A DNA stretch of 64,000 bases from Metabacillus kandeliae (GTDB lineage: Bacteria; Bacillota; Bacilli; Bacillales; Bacillaceae): the NCBI RefSeq assembly GCF_021166585.1, contig NZ_JAJOZE010000001.1:1131304-1195303 (forward strand), read 5' to 3'. Within the stretch, counting starts at the first letter, position 1; every line of letters begins with the position of its first letter. This document shows, in pieces, positions 29,550 to 37,706 of this stretch. The notes below the pieces were generated by a model that did not search any database, was not told the DNA's origin, and was given only the letters and a program-made list of their open reading frames with translations. The position numbers were made by a program, and so were the translations under genes.

Positions 29550-30029
29550 CTATTTTTGGCCAAATTTCATCATTAATTGGATTTCCGTTTTGCCTCTTCC
29601 TAATTTCCTGGCAATTTCCTCTGCTGAAAAGCCCTGTTTTGATAACATTTCTACTTCATCCTTTGGACTAAGGCTTGAGCCCTCAGGATTTGCAGCGGTT
29701 TCTGCTTTTTCCTGCAAAAGGACAAGCTCTTTGAGATGGGCAGGAAGCTCTTCCTCTTCCGCCTCTCTGCTGTTTGGCTCCCTCTCAGCGGTTTCCTGCT
29801 TTTCTTCATCACGCGGCTCCTGAGGAATGGAAATCTCTCTCAGCATTTTTTCATTTTCATCTTTTATCTCCATCATATAGCCTGCAAGAAGCTGCTCTGT
29901 TTCTTCCAGAAGCTGCCTTTGTTCTTTTTCGATAGCTTTCAGTCCTGAATATTTCGAGAACAGCAGAATGATAAAGTAAAAGGCTGCCGCATGGAGCAGC
30001 AGGCTCAGAACGGCAAGCATTACTGCCAT
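29550..30029 (-). CDS. swrB: Swarming motility protein SwrB
   Basis: A 159-aa single-pass membrane protein (transmembrane segment 4-24) with a cytoplasmic coiled coil, an acidic middle region, and a conserved C-terminal LSKQGFSAEEIARKLGRGKTEI segment that resembles a helix-turn-helix. In B. subtilis it promotes swarming by activating flagellar type III export at the basal body. It is the last gene of the fla/che operon. The ATG has only a weak GCGGTG ribosome binding site. Confidence 0.92.
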   Translation of the reverse strand: MAVMLAVLSLLLHAAAFYFIILLFSKYSGLKAIEKEQRQLLEETEQLLAGYMMEIKDENEKMLREISIPQEPRDEEKQETAEREPNSREAEEEELPAHLKELVLLQEKAETAANPEGSSLSPKDEVEMLSKQGFSAEEIARKLGRGKTEIQLMMKFGQK

Positions 30030-30065
30030 ACTCTTTCACCGCTTTCTTTTTTAGTTCCAGCAGCT

Positions 30066-30833
30066 TCAATGAACAAATTTCTCCAAAATGTGGCGGAGCT
30101 TCAAAAGCGCCTTTGAATGAATCTGGGAAATGCGGGATGTGGAAAGCCCCATGACCTGTCCTATCTCCGTCAAGGTCAGCTCTTCCTTATAAAACAAGCT
30201 GACAACAAGCTGTTCTTTCTCAGAAAGCTGGCCGACAACAGCCGCAAGCTGCTGAACAAGTTCTGCCTTCAGCATCCGCTCTTCCGGCGTTTCCATTTTC
30301 TCATCCTTCAATATGATCCCCGCGTGCTCCCCATCGTCCTGATCCTGCACCTGGTCATCTATCGACAGAATATTAGCGAAAAACCCTTCGCTCATAATGG
30401 CTAAAACCTCTTCTTCAGGAAGATTGAGTTCTTTTGCCACTTCCTCAGGCGTCACATTGCGCAGAAGCCTCTGTTCAAGCTTTTCTGCAGCTGCTTCTAC
30501 TCTTTTCGCTTTTTCCCTGGAGCTCCGCGGCAGCCAGTCTTCCTTCCGCAAACCATCAATAATGGCCCCTCTTATCCGAAAAGACGCGTACGTATCAAAC
30601 TTTAAATCTCTTGTTGGATCAAATTTTTCCAAAGCATCATACAAGCCAAACATACCAAGGCTAACAAGATCATCTTTGTTAACAGTCCTCGGCAGCCCTG
30701 AAGCAATCCGCTGCACATGATACGTCACGAGCGGCATATACCGCCTAATAAGCGCATCGCCTGCGCGGGTATCCCTTGTCTCTATCCAGCGCTGCCAAAT
30801 GATCTGGTCCTCATGTGTAATTGAACGAGTCAT
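30066..30833 (-). CDS. sigD: RNA polymerase sigma factor SigD (FliA type, sigma-28)
   Basis: Directs transcription of late flagellar, chemotaxis and autolysin genes. The 255 aa contain region 2 with LVSLGMFGLYDALEKFDPTR and FDTYASFRIRGAIIDGLRK, region 3, and region 4 with LTEIGQVMGLSTSRISQIHS. The start at 30833 (MTRSITHEDQ) follows GGGGGAG; the frame is open eight codons further. Its position near the end of the operon is known in B. subtilis to limit SigD levels and create motile and sessile subpopulations. Confidence 0.97.
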   Translation of the reverse strand: MTRSITHEDQIIWQRWIETRDTRAGDALIRRYMPLVTYHVQRIASGLPRTVNKDDLVSLGMFGLYDALEKFDPTRDLKFDTYASFRIRGAIIDGLRKEDWLPRSSREKAKRVEAAAEKLEQRLLRNVTPEEVAKELNLPEEEVLAIMSEGFFANILSIDDQVQDQDDGEHAGIILKDEKMETPEERMLKAELVQQLAAVVGQLSEKEQLVVSLFYKEELTLTEIGQVMGLSTSRISQIHSKALLKLRHILEKFVH

Positions 30834-30874
30834 TGTTTCTCCCCCTCTGCATGACAATGCTTGCTTAAAAGCTC

Positions 30875-31375
30875 TTAAATATATTTCACGCCCTGATTGA
30901 CTGTTTTTACTGACAGAAAGCCTGTCAGCGGATCAAATTCGATTGTTCTTCCGCTCGAGCCGCCGATATCCTCAGCAAGAAGAGGTATTCGCCGGAGAGC
31001 CAGCGCTCCTTTGACAGCTTCTGAGTTTCTTGGACCTATTCTCATCAATTCGTTTTCTTTTTGCATCGCAAACATTTGGGCGCCGCCTGCCATTTTTGCT
31101 TTCAATATAGAAGCATCAGCTCCTGCATGCTGAAGCTGCTTGATTAGCTCTTCAACTGCTGTATCGGCATATTTCCCTTTGCTGACTGCCCCTTTTTTCG
31201 CAAGTGATGAAAAAGGAAGCATAACATGGGCGAGACCGGCAATTTTTTTCACGTTGTCAAAAAGAACAATTCCAACGCAGGAACCAAGGCCGGAAGTCCG
31301 AAGACGGTCAGGGCTTTTGACGATCTTTATTTCAGCGATGCCGACCTTTAAAATGCTAATACTTTCTGTTTTCAT
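30875..31375 (-). CDS. cheD: Chemoreceptor glutamine deamidase CheD
   Basis: Deamidates receptor glutamines and, by binding CheC, links phosphorylated CheY to adaptation. The 166 aa carry the catalytic Cys33 in SGLGSCVGIVLFD and His50 in AGLAHVMLP. It overlaps the end of cheC by 20 bases, and its GGGG ribosome binding site lies inside cheC, which supports coupled synthesis of the two partners. Confidence 0.96.
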   Translation of the reverse strand: MKTESISILKVGIAEIKIVKSPDRLRTSGLGSCVGIVLFDNVKKIAGLAHVMLPFSSLAKKGAVSKGKYADTAVEELIKQLQHAGADASILKAKMAGGAQMFAMQKENELMRIGPRNSEAVKGALALRRIPLLAEDIGGSSGRTIEFDPLTGFLSVKTVNQGVKYI

Positions 31376-32006
31376 CTTTTACCCCTGCCAGCTGAAAAAG
31401 AAGGCTGAAGGATTCCGGATCAGGAACGAGGAAAAAGTGGCCTTCGATAACCTTTCCCCCAGTTTCTGTTTCTTCCATGATTTTTGTATCTATCAGAATG
31501 GCATGATCTTCATCAACCGCAGCATTCACCAGCCCCTGAATGATAACTGCTCCGAACATATCAATGGATATAGCCGGAACTGAGGGCATGAATACCCGCC
31601 CGGTCAGGTCGCCCATAGCAGTAAGATAGGAGCCTGTCAAAATATTGCCCAGTTCCTGGAAAACAGAAGCATAAAACTCTTTGTTTTGATCATCACTGAG
31701 GCATATGCCTTGTTTTTCAAGCAGTGTGCTGATAAATATCTCTGCCTGCGAAACAGCCATGATAAAAAAGAAAGAGCCGTGAAACTCACCTTCTATCCTT
31801 AAGAATACACAGGCCACTTCCTCCTCAGGCCCCCCGAAAAGCTCCACAAGTTCATTAAAAGAAACAAGTCTTGCATGCGGGACATTCATGGATATTTTTT
31901 TATTCAGCAGGCGGGATAAAGCAGTCGCAGAATGACCTGCCCCGATATTTCCAATTTCCTTTAATAGATCAAAATGATGCTGCCGCAAGTCTGTCAGGGT
32001 TTCCAT
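31356..32006 (-). CDS. cheC: CheY-P phosphatase CheC
   Basis: A 216-aa phosphatase and adaptation protein that dephosphorylates CheY-P, stimulated by CheD. It has two active-site helices of the CheC/FliY type: KEIGNIGAGHSATALSRLLN (15-34) and the later FQELGNILTGSYLTAMGDL, each with the Glu-x-x-Asn pair. Both sites appear intact. Start and stop codons overlap cheW by one base (TAATG) and cheD by 20. Confidence 0.96.
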   Translation of the reverse strand: METLTDLRQHHFDLLKEIGNIGAGHSATALSRLLNKKISMNVPHARLVSFNELVELFGGPEEEVACVFLRIEGEFHGSFFFIMAVSQAEIFISTLLEKQGICLSDDQNKEFYASVFQELGNILTGSYLTAMGDLTGRVFMPSVPAISIDMFGAVIIQGLVNAAVDEDHAILIDTKIMEETETGGKVIEGHFFLVPDPESFSLLFQLAGVKDENRKY

Positions 32007-32476
32007 TACGCTTTGGCCTTGTCAAGGTCTGCTTCTGGCTCCTCTTCCAATACGGCTTTTAAATCCAATAAAGTAATGAGTCTATTTCCAATCTTCACCA
32101 CACCCAGAATGTATTCCGCTGAAACAGAGCCGGCTGCCTCTGGCGGCGGTTCGATGCTATCTTCAGAAATGTCAGCAACATCATTAGCTGCATCGACTAT
32201 AAATCCAATTTCCTTATCTTCAAGGGTTACAATAATCATTCTTGTCTGCTCATCTGCCGGTACTTCTTCAATTCCAAATCTGCTTCGCAAATCTGCAACG
32301 GGGGTAATGACACCCCTCATATTCAAGACACCTTTAATGAAACTTTTCGTTCTTGGAACCCTTGTAATCTGCTGCATTTTTTCAATCGACTGCACCTGTT
32401 CGACAGGAATTCCGTATTCTTCTCTGTCAAGCTGGAATACAATCAGCTTTCTTTCCTTCTTCAACTCTTCTGCCAT
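32006..32476 (-). CDS. cheW: Chemotaxis coupling protein CheW
   Basis: A 156-aa scaffold that connects receptors to the CheA kinase. It has a two-lobed SH3-like fold with IVFQLDREEYGIPVEQVQSI and GVLNMRGVITPVADLRSRF. The start was set at the second ATG (32476), since the first is only 2 bases from the AGGAGG while the second is 8 bases away. A gap of about 115 bases separates it from cheA, unusually wide for this operon, and holds an inverted repeat. Confidence 0.95.
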   Translation of the reverse strand: MAEELKKERKLIVFQLDREEYGIPVEQVQSIEKMQQITRVPRTKSFIKGVLNMRGVITPVADLRSRFGIEEVPADEQTRMIIVTLEDKEIGFIVDAANDVADISEDSIEPPPEAAGSVSAEYILGVVKIGNRLITLLDLKAVLEEEPEADLDKAKA

Positions 32477-32508
32477 CTGCATTTCCTCCTTGTCCCTCTT
32501 CCCGCTAG

Positions 32509-32547
32509 AGCAGGCATTTGCTTATTGCATCAAAAAGGCTGCCTGCT
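32509..32547 (-). repeat. 8-bp inverted repeat in the cheA-cheW gap
   Basis: AGCAGGCA (32509-32516) and TGCCTGCT (32540-32547) are perfect inverted copies around a 23-base loop. There is no T run, so this is not a classical terminator. The interval 32483-32592 shows no gene; a 23-codon GTG-started frame there lacks a ribosome binding site. Confidence 0.5.
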
Positions 32548-32592
32548 GTACTGCCGAATTCTTTAATCCATACCACTGTAAAAAAGCAAGAG

Positions 32593-34596
32593 TTAAATCA
32601 AGGCGTTGCAATCAACAATCAAGGCAACCTGCCCATCTCCGAGTATCGTAGCGCCGGAAATAGCATAAATGTCGTTGAGATAGCCGCCAAGGGATTTTAA
32701 TACAACCTCCTGCTGGCCGATGAATGAATCTACAGCAAGGGCGGCGGTTTTTTCCCCTTTCCGGACAACAATTATAGATAACAGGTCATCTGTTTTTTCT
32801 TCGCCAGGCACTTCAAATACCTCGTTTAAAAACACCAGCGGAACGATTTTTCCTCTAAAATCAATCACTTGCTGATGGTGTGCATGAAGAATGTCTTCCC
32901 GTTTTATGACAGCTGTTTCAATAATAGAAGAAATCGGAATGGCATATTTCTCCTGCTCCAATTCAACCAGCATCACGGAAATGATGGAAAGCGTAAGCGG
33001 CAGCTGGATGGAAAAGATCGTCCCCGCACCTTCCTGAGAATCGATCGTTACCGTGCCTCCAAGGGATTCTATTGTACTTTTCACGACATCAAGCCCGACT
33101 CCGCGGCCTGAAATATCTGAAATCTTTTCAGCTGTAGAAAAGCCTGGAGCAAACATCAGTTCATAAATTTGCTTATCTGTTAATGCCACCCCTGCCTGTT
33201 CTGTCAAAATGCCTTTTGAAACAGCCCGTTCAAGGATTTTCTGAGGATTGATGCCTGCACCGTCTTCTTCCACTTCAATGAACACGTGATTGCCGCTGTG
33301 GTATGCTCTCAGCATCAGCAATCCTTCTTCAGGCTTGCCTTTTTGAACCCGCTCCTCAGGACTTTCAATCCCGTGATCAAGCGCATTTCTTAACAAATGA
33401 ACAAGCGGATCGCCAATCTCGTCTATCACGGTCCTATCAAGTTCAGTTTCCGCACCTGTAATCTGCAAATCTACTTTTTTATTTAAGTCTTTTGCCAGCT
33501 GGCGGACCATTCTCGGAAAGCGATTGAACACTGTTTCAACAGGAACCATTCTCATATTCAATATGATCGTCTGCAAATCACCAGAAATTCTGGACATTCT
33601 TTCTACCGTTTCATTCAGTTCCAAGTTGTTTAAATCGCGGGAAATCGACTCAAGCCTTCCTCTGTCAATCACAAGCTCTTCAAAAAGATTCATGAGGCTG
33701 TCAAGGCGGTCAATATTAACCCTGATTGTTTTTGAACTTGTTGCCTGCTTTGCAGCCTGGACAGGCTGGCTTGCTTCAGGCACAGCCGCTGCTGCTGTTT
33801 CAGAGGCGGCAGCTGATGTTATTTCAGCAGCCCTTTCTTCTGATACTTGTAGAGCCAATTCCTGAACCTCTACCCGTTCAATTTCAGAGACCTTCATTAT
33901 GGCGCCTTTAATCATTTCTGCCTTCTCTTTAGAAACAAAGGCTGCTGTGAACTGCTGGTCAAATTTTTCCTCTTCAAGAAGTTCTACAGAAGGAACTGTT
34001 TTAATAACCTCTCCAAGCCCGTCCAGTATCTCAAAAATCATAAAAACGCGGGCAGCTTTTAAGAGGCAGTCTTCCCGCAATGAAACCGTAATTTCATAAG
34101 CAGAGAATCCCTGTTCCTTGGATTGGCTGAAAATCGTCATCTCGTATTCGTCATACTGCTGGCTTCCCTGAACAGGCTTAGTAACAGCCGTCTGTTCTGG
34201 AGCCGCCTCATCAGGCTTTCCTTTTTCAATTTGAACAAGTTTCTCAACAGCATCTGACACATCTTTTTTGCCATCTCCGCCATTTTCAACAGATAGGATC
34301 ATTTCTTCAAGATAATCAACAGACAAGAAGACGGCGTCAAGGATGGCCGGATTTACTGCAAGCTTCTCGTTCCGAATAGCGTCCAGCACATTTTCCATCT
34401 GATGGGTAAGGCTTGCGAGATCCTCATATCCCATTGTGGCGCTCATTCCTTTTAAAGTATGGGCAGAACGGAAAATATCATTAACAATTGATAGATTACC
34501 AGGTTCTTTTTCCAGCTGCAGCAGCTTGTCATTGCAGGCCTGCAAATGTTCTTTGCTTTCTTCCAGAAAAATTTCGAGATATTGATTCATCTCCAT
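32593..34596 (-). CDS. cheA: Chemotaxis histidine kinase CheA
   Basis: Receptor-controlled kinase that phosphorylates CheY and CheB. The 667 aa comprise P1 with phospho-His46 (RSAHTLKGMSATMG), a P2-like region, P3 dimerisation helices (about 290-350), the P4 ATPase with HLLRNALDHGIESPEER and the G boxes (DISGRGVGLDVV), and the P5 regulatory domain that binds CheW. The start at 34596 (MEMNQYLEIF) follows GGGG; a GTG three codons earlier lies on top of the binding site. It lies 14 bases after cheB. Confidence 0.97.
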   Translation of the reverse strand: MEMNQYLEIFLEESKEHLQACNDKLLQLEKEPGNLSIVNDIFRSAHTLKGMSATMGYEDLASLTHQMENVLDAIRNEKLAVNPAILDAVFLSVDYLEEMILSVENGGDGKKDVSDAVEKLVQIEKGKPDEAAPEQTAVTKPVQGSQQYDEYEMTIFSQSKEQGFSAYEITVSLREDCLLKAARVFMIFEILDGLGEVIKTVPSVELLEEEKFDQQFTAAFVSKEKAEMIKGAIMKVSEIERVEVQELALQVSEERAAEITSAAASETAAAAVPEASQPVQAAKQATSSKTIRVNIDRLDSLMNLFEELVIDRGRLESISRDLNNLELNETVERMSRISGDLQTIILNMRMVPVETVFNRFPRMVRQLAKDLNKKVDLQITGAETELDRTVIDEIGDPLVHLLRNALDHGIESPEERVQKGKPEEGLLMLRAYHSGNHVFIEVEEDGAGINPQKILERAVSKGILTEQAGVALTDKQIYELMFAPGFSTAEKISDISGRGVGLDVVKSTIESLGGTVTIDSQEGAGTIFSIQLPLTLSIISVMLVELEQEKYAIPISSIIETAVIKREDILHAHHQQVIDFRGKIVPLVFLNEVFEVPGEEKTDDLLSIIVVRKGEKTAALAVDSFIGQQEVVLKSLGGYLNDIYAISGATILGDGQVALIVDCNALI

Positions 34597-34610
34597 TAAG
34601 GTCACGCCCC

Positions 34611-35702
34611 TTAGCTACGAATAAAATTCATCAATCTAACTGCAATCATTTCTATATCATCGACGGCATCTGCCAAGTTTGCCGCAATAATGGATTTTGG
34701 CATGCCGAACACAACAGAAGTGGCTTGTGATTCGGCAATGGCAATCGTGCTGCCTGTTTTTTTCATCATTTTGAGGCCCTCTGTTCCGTCACTGCCCATT
34801 CCTGTTAAAACCAACGCATATTTTTGATAGCCGGCAAGCTCTGACAAAGATTGGAACAAAACATCAACTGATGGACGGTGGCCGCTTATAGCGGGTGATT
34901 GATCAAGCTCCATGTAAAGGGAGGCACCCTCCTTTTTGATCGTCATATGCCTTCCTCCAGGAGCAATGTAAGCTGTGCCGTTAACCGCTTTTTCGCCGTC
35001 TGCAGCTTCTTTGACCTGTATTTTCGAAAGCTGATTAAGCCTTGTGGCAAGTGACTGAGTGAAGCCGGCAGGCATGTGCTGAACGATAAACAGCGGTGCC
35101 TCGATATCCTCCGGCAGCAGCGGAAGCACCTTTTGAAGGGCTCTTGGCCCGCCTGTAGAGGTTCCCATGCCGATCACATTCGGCAGAATGCGGTCAGATG
35201 GGAAAAAAGGATATTTTTTCTTGTTTAAGCCTATTTTACTATAATTCTCCTGTTTTGGAAGCTTGTTTATGTCGATTTGTGCCGATGAAATGGGAAGAAT
35301 ATTGATCTTTTTCGCCAGAAGCACTTTTCGCTGCATTTCTTCCTTGATCTTATACAAATCAAGCGAGATCGGGCCAGACGGCTTTGCGATAAAATCTGCC
35401 GCTCCGTATTCAAAGGACCTGATCGTGTTCTCTGCACCCTGCTGAGTGGTGCTTGAGAGCATAATGACCGGACAGGGAAATCTTTTCATGATCTCCTTCA
35501 AGGCCTGAATGCCGTCCATTACCGGCATTTCAACATCCAGCGTTACGACATCAGGTTTTGTGCTTTCCATTTTGACGAGAGCATCTGCCCCGTTTCTTGC
35601 TGTGCCTGCTACTTCTATTAAAGGATGTTCAGAGAGAAAATCTGAAATCATCTTTCTCATAAAAGCGGAATCATCTACGATGAGGACACGGGTTTTATCC
35701 AC
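34611..35702 (-). CDS. cheB: Chemotaxis response regulator / methylesterase CheB
   Basis: Removes methyl groups from chemoreceptors and deamidates them. In 363 aa the receiver domain has Asp10, Asp11, phosphorylated Asp56 and Lys107; the esterase domain has the triad Ser182 (GTSTGG), His209 (QHMPAGF) and Asp305 (GMGSDG). It starts with GTG at 35702 behind AAAGGCGG and overlaps flhG by 8 bases. The two-domain linker (about 125-170) is lysine-rich and variable. Confidence 0.96.
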   Translation of the reverse strand: MDKTRVLIVDDSAFMRKMISDFLSEHPLIEVAGTARNGADALVKMESTKPDVVTLDVEMPVMDGIQALKEIMKRFPCPVIMLSSTTQQGAENTIRSFEYGAADFIAKPSGPISLDLYKIKEEMQRKVLLAKKINILPISSAQIDINKLPKQENYSKIGLNKKKYPFFPSDRILPNVIGMGTSTGGPRALQKVLPLLPEDIEAPLFIVQHMPAGFTQSLATRLNQLSKIQVKEAADGEKAVNGTAYIAPGGRHMTIKKEGASLYMELDQSPAISGHRPSVDVLFQSLSELAGYQKYALVLTGMGSDGTEGLKMMKKTGSTIAIAESQATSVVFGMPKSIIAANLADAVDDIEMIAVRLMNFIRS

Positions 35703-36582
35703 TCTTGCTGCCGCCTTTCCGAAAAAATGTTCTTAGCTTCTCTGCAAAAGAAGCCTGGTTCGTACCAGCGGGCATTCCTCCTTGTCTCGCCTGCAGAAAC
35801 CTGCGGGCCGTTTCTTCCATTACTTTGCTGAATAAGGCTTTAGGAAATTCAGTCACAATCGGGGATTGTCTTTTCACTGCCTTCCGCAAAGAATCATCTT
35901 CAGGCAAAAGCGCCAGCAGTTTGATTTCTACCTTTAAAAATTTATAAAGTGCACTGGAAAACCTGCTGTACACGCCTCTGCCTTCTGCTGCTTTTTCAAC
36001 ACGGTTGACAATCATTGAAAATTTCATATCTTTCTCTCTCTGGCTGATGAGCTTTACGACGGCATAAGCATCTGTCAGAGAGGTCGGCTCCTCTGTTGTC
36101 AAAAGAAAAATTTCGTTGACTGAAAGCATAAATTTCAGGCTTTCTTCCGTGAGGCCGGCTCCCATATCAAAAAGGATATAATCATATCTGCTGAAAACTC
36201 CTTCAAGTTCTGACAGGAAATAAGAAAACTGAACTTCACCCAATTCAAACAATGCAGCAAGACCGCTTCCTCCAGTTATGTATGAAAGGCCGTACGGTCC
36301 AGTTTGAATAATTTCCGAAAGCGGCGCACTGCGGTCAAAAAAGTCTACGATTGACAGCTTAGATGACTCTCCCATGAGCACTTCGATATTCCCCATGCCG
36401 ATATCAAGATCCAGGAGCAGTACCCTTTGGCCTTCTTTTGCCAGTGAAAGAGCAAAATTCAAAGTGAAGTTTGACTTGCCGACACCGCCTTTGCCGCTCG
36501 CTACTGCGATCGTGTGCGATTTCTTTTCCGGTTCTCTTTTTTCGCTCAGTCTTCTTCTGAGCTGTTCAGCCTGGTCCTTCAT
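35695..36582 (-). CDS. flhG: MinD-like ATPase FlhG (YlxH)
   Basis: Controls number and placement of flagella together with FlhF. The 295-aa MinD/ParA-type ATPase has the deviant Walker A GKGGVGKS (30-37), DLDIGMGN, and a C-terminal amphipathic region. The N-terminus contains DQAEQLR (3-9), the motif known to stimulate FlhF GTP hydrolysis. Start and stop overlap flhF by 4 bases and cheB by 8. Confidence 0.95.
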   Translation of the reverse strand: MKDQAEQLRRRLSEKREPEKKSHTIAVASGKGGVGKSNFTLNFALSLAKEGQRVLLLDLDIGMGNIEVLMGESSKLSIVDFFDRSAPLSEIIQTGPYGLSYITGGSGLAALFELGEVQFSYFLSELEGVFSRYDYILFDMGAGLTEESLKFMLSVNEIFLLTTEEPTSLTDAYAVVKLISQREKDMKFSMIVNRVEKAAEGRGVYSRFSSALYKFLKVEIKLLALLPEDDSLRKAVKRQSPIVTEFPKALFSKVMEETARRFLQARQGGMPAGTNQASFAEKLRTFFRKGGSKSG

Positions 36583-37706
36583 TTAGTTCCCCTCAGCATA
36601 TAGCTGACCAGTCTTTCACCTGACGCCTGTTCAAGGTCATCAGGTACGTTCTGGCCGGCAGTAAAATAAGCTGCACCCATTCCTGTTGACAAAAGAAATT
36701 CATACATTGTTCCGCTTACGGCCGTTTCATCAAGCTTTGTAAATATTACCTGGCTGATTGGAAGGACCTTAAACTGAAGCGCAATTTCTTTCATATCCTG
36801 CAGCTTGGAGGCTGCCGAAAGGACTAGGTAGGTTTCCGCGTCTTCTGTAAAATCGATTGCGTTCATCAGCTCTGTGACGTATTGCTTGTTCCTGAAATTG
36901 CGTCCCGCTGTGTCGACGAAAACAGTATCAACATCGGAAAACTTTTCTTTTGCCTGCTTAAAATCTTCAGCTGTGTAACAAACTTCCACAGGCGCATTTA
37001 AAATTTCCGCATACGTTTTTAACTGTTCAATTGCTCCGATCCGGTAAGTATCCGCTGTAATAAAAGCAACAGTTTTATGATGATTCAGCATGGCATCTGC
37101 TGCGAGCTTTGCGAGAGTAGTCGTTTTCCCAACACCTGTCGGGCCTGCCAGGCAGATAAATTTTCTGAAGCTGGTGCTTCTTCCAAAGCGTTCAGAATGA
37201 AGCTTGCCGACTAGATATTCTTCTGTTTTCTGCAGCAGATCTTCATAGGACAGCGAACCGTTTCTGTACCATTCCCCCATTAGGAAATCCGCTGCTTCTG
37301 TTCTTTCAGCAGAATTGACTTCTTGAGATTTTAAAAGCTCGATTACCTTCTGAACAGGAGCCGGCACGGTAAATCCCCGGTCTTCATCCTGCAGGCTTAA
37401 AACAAGATTTTTTAAGCTTTTAATTTCATCTGATATTTTCTCCCTGCCAGCTGAAGGCTGTTCTATATCAGCTTTCTCCTCCAGATCCGGCAGGCTCTGA
37501 ACAGCAGGTTCCTTTGTCTGAACGCGGGGCCGGTCATCCTGATCTGCTGCCGCAATAACTTCAATCTGCTTTCTTGTGAACAGCCCTAGAAATCCGCCTG
37601 TTTGAACTGTTTTAGAATTCAGGATAACCGCATCCTGGCCTAGCTCCGATCTGATGACCTTCATTGCTTCCTGCATGGTTGCAGCTTTGTATTTTTTTAC
37701 TCTCAT
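36579..37706 (-). CDS. flhF: Flagellar SRP-type GTPase FlhF
   Basis: An SRP-family GTPase that fixes the site of flagellar assembly and dimerises on GTP. The 375 aa comprise a basic N-terminal B domain (1 to about 90), an N domain, and a G domain with [13 protein letters not shown] (188-200), DTAGRNFRNK and TKLDETAVSG. The C-terminus ends in YMLRGTK. The ATG overlaps the flhA stop by 4 bases. Confidence 0.96.
   Translation of the reverse strand: MRVKKYKAATMQEAMKVIRSELGQDAVILNSKTVQTGGFLGLFTRKQIEVIAAADQDDRPRVQTKEPAVQSLPDLEEKADIEQPSAGREKISDEIKSLKNLVLSLQDEDRGFTVPAPVQKVIELLKSQEVNSAERTEAADFLMGEWYRNGSLSYEDLLQKTEEYLVGKLHSERFGRSTSFRKFICLAGPTGVGKTTTLAKLAADAMLNHHKTVAFITADTYRIGAIEQLKTYAEILNAPVEVCYTAEDFKQAKEKFSDVDTVFVDTAGRNFRNKQYVTELMNAIDFTEDAETYLVLSAASKLQDMKEIALQFKVLPISQVIFTKLDETAVSGTMYEFLLSTGMGAAYFTAGQNVPDDLEQASGERLVSYMLRGTK

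Noticed and set aside
32515..32572. A possible 23-codon GTG-started gene between cheA and cheW
   Set aside because: No ribosome binding site, no family resemblance, and it coincides with the inverted repeat.
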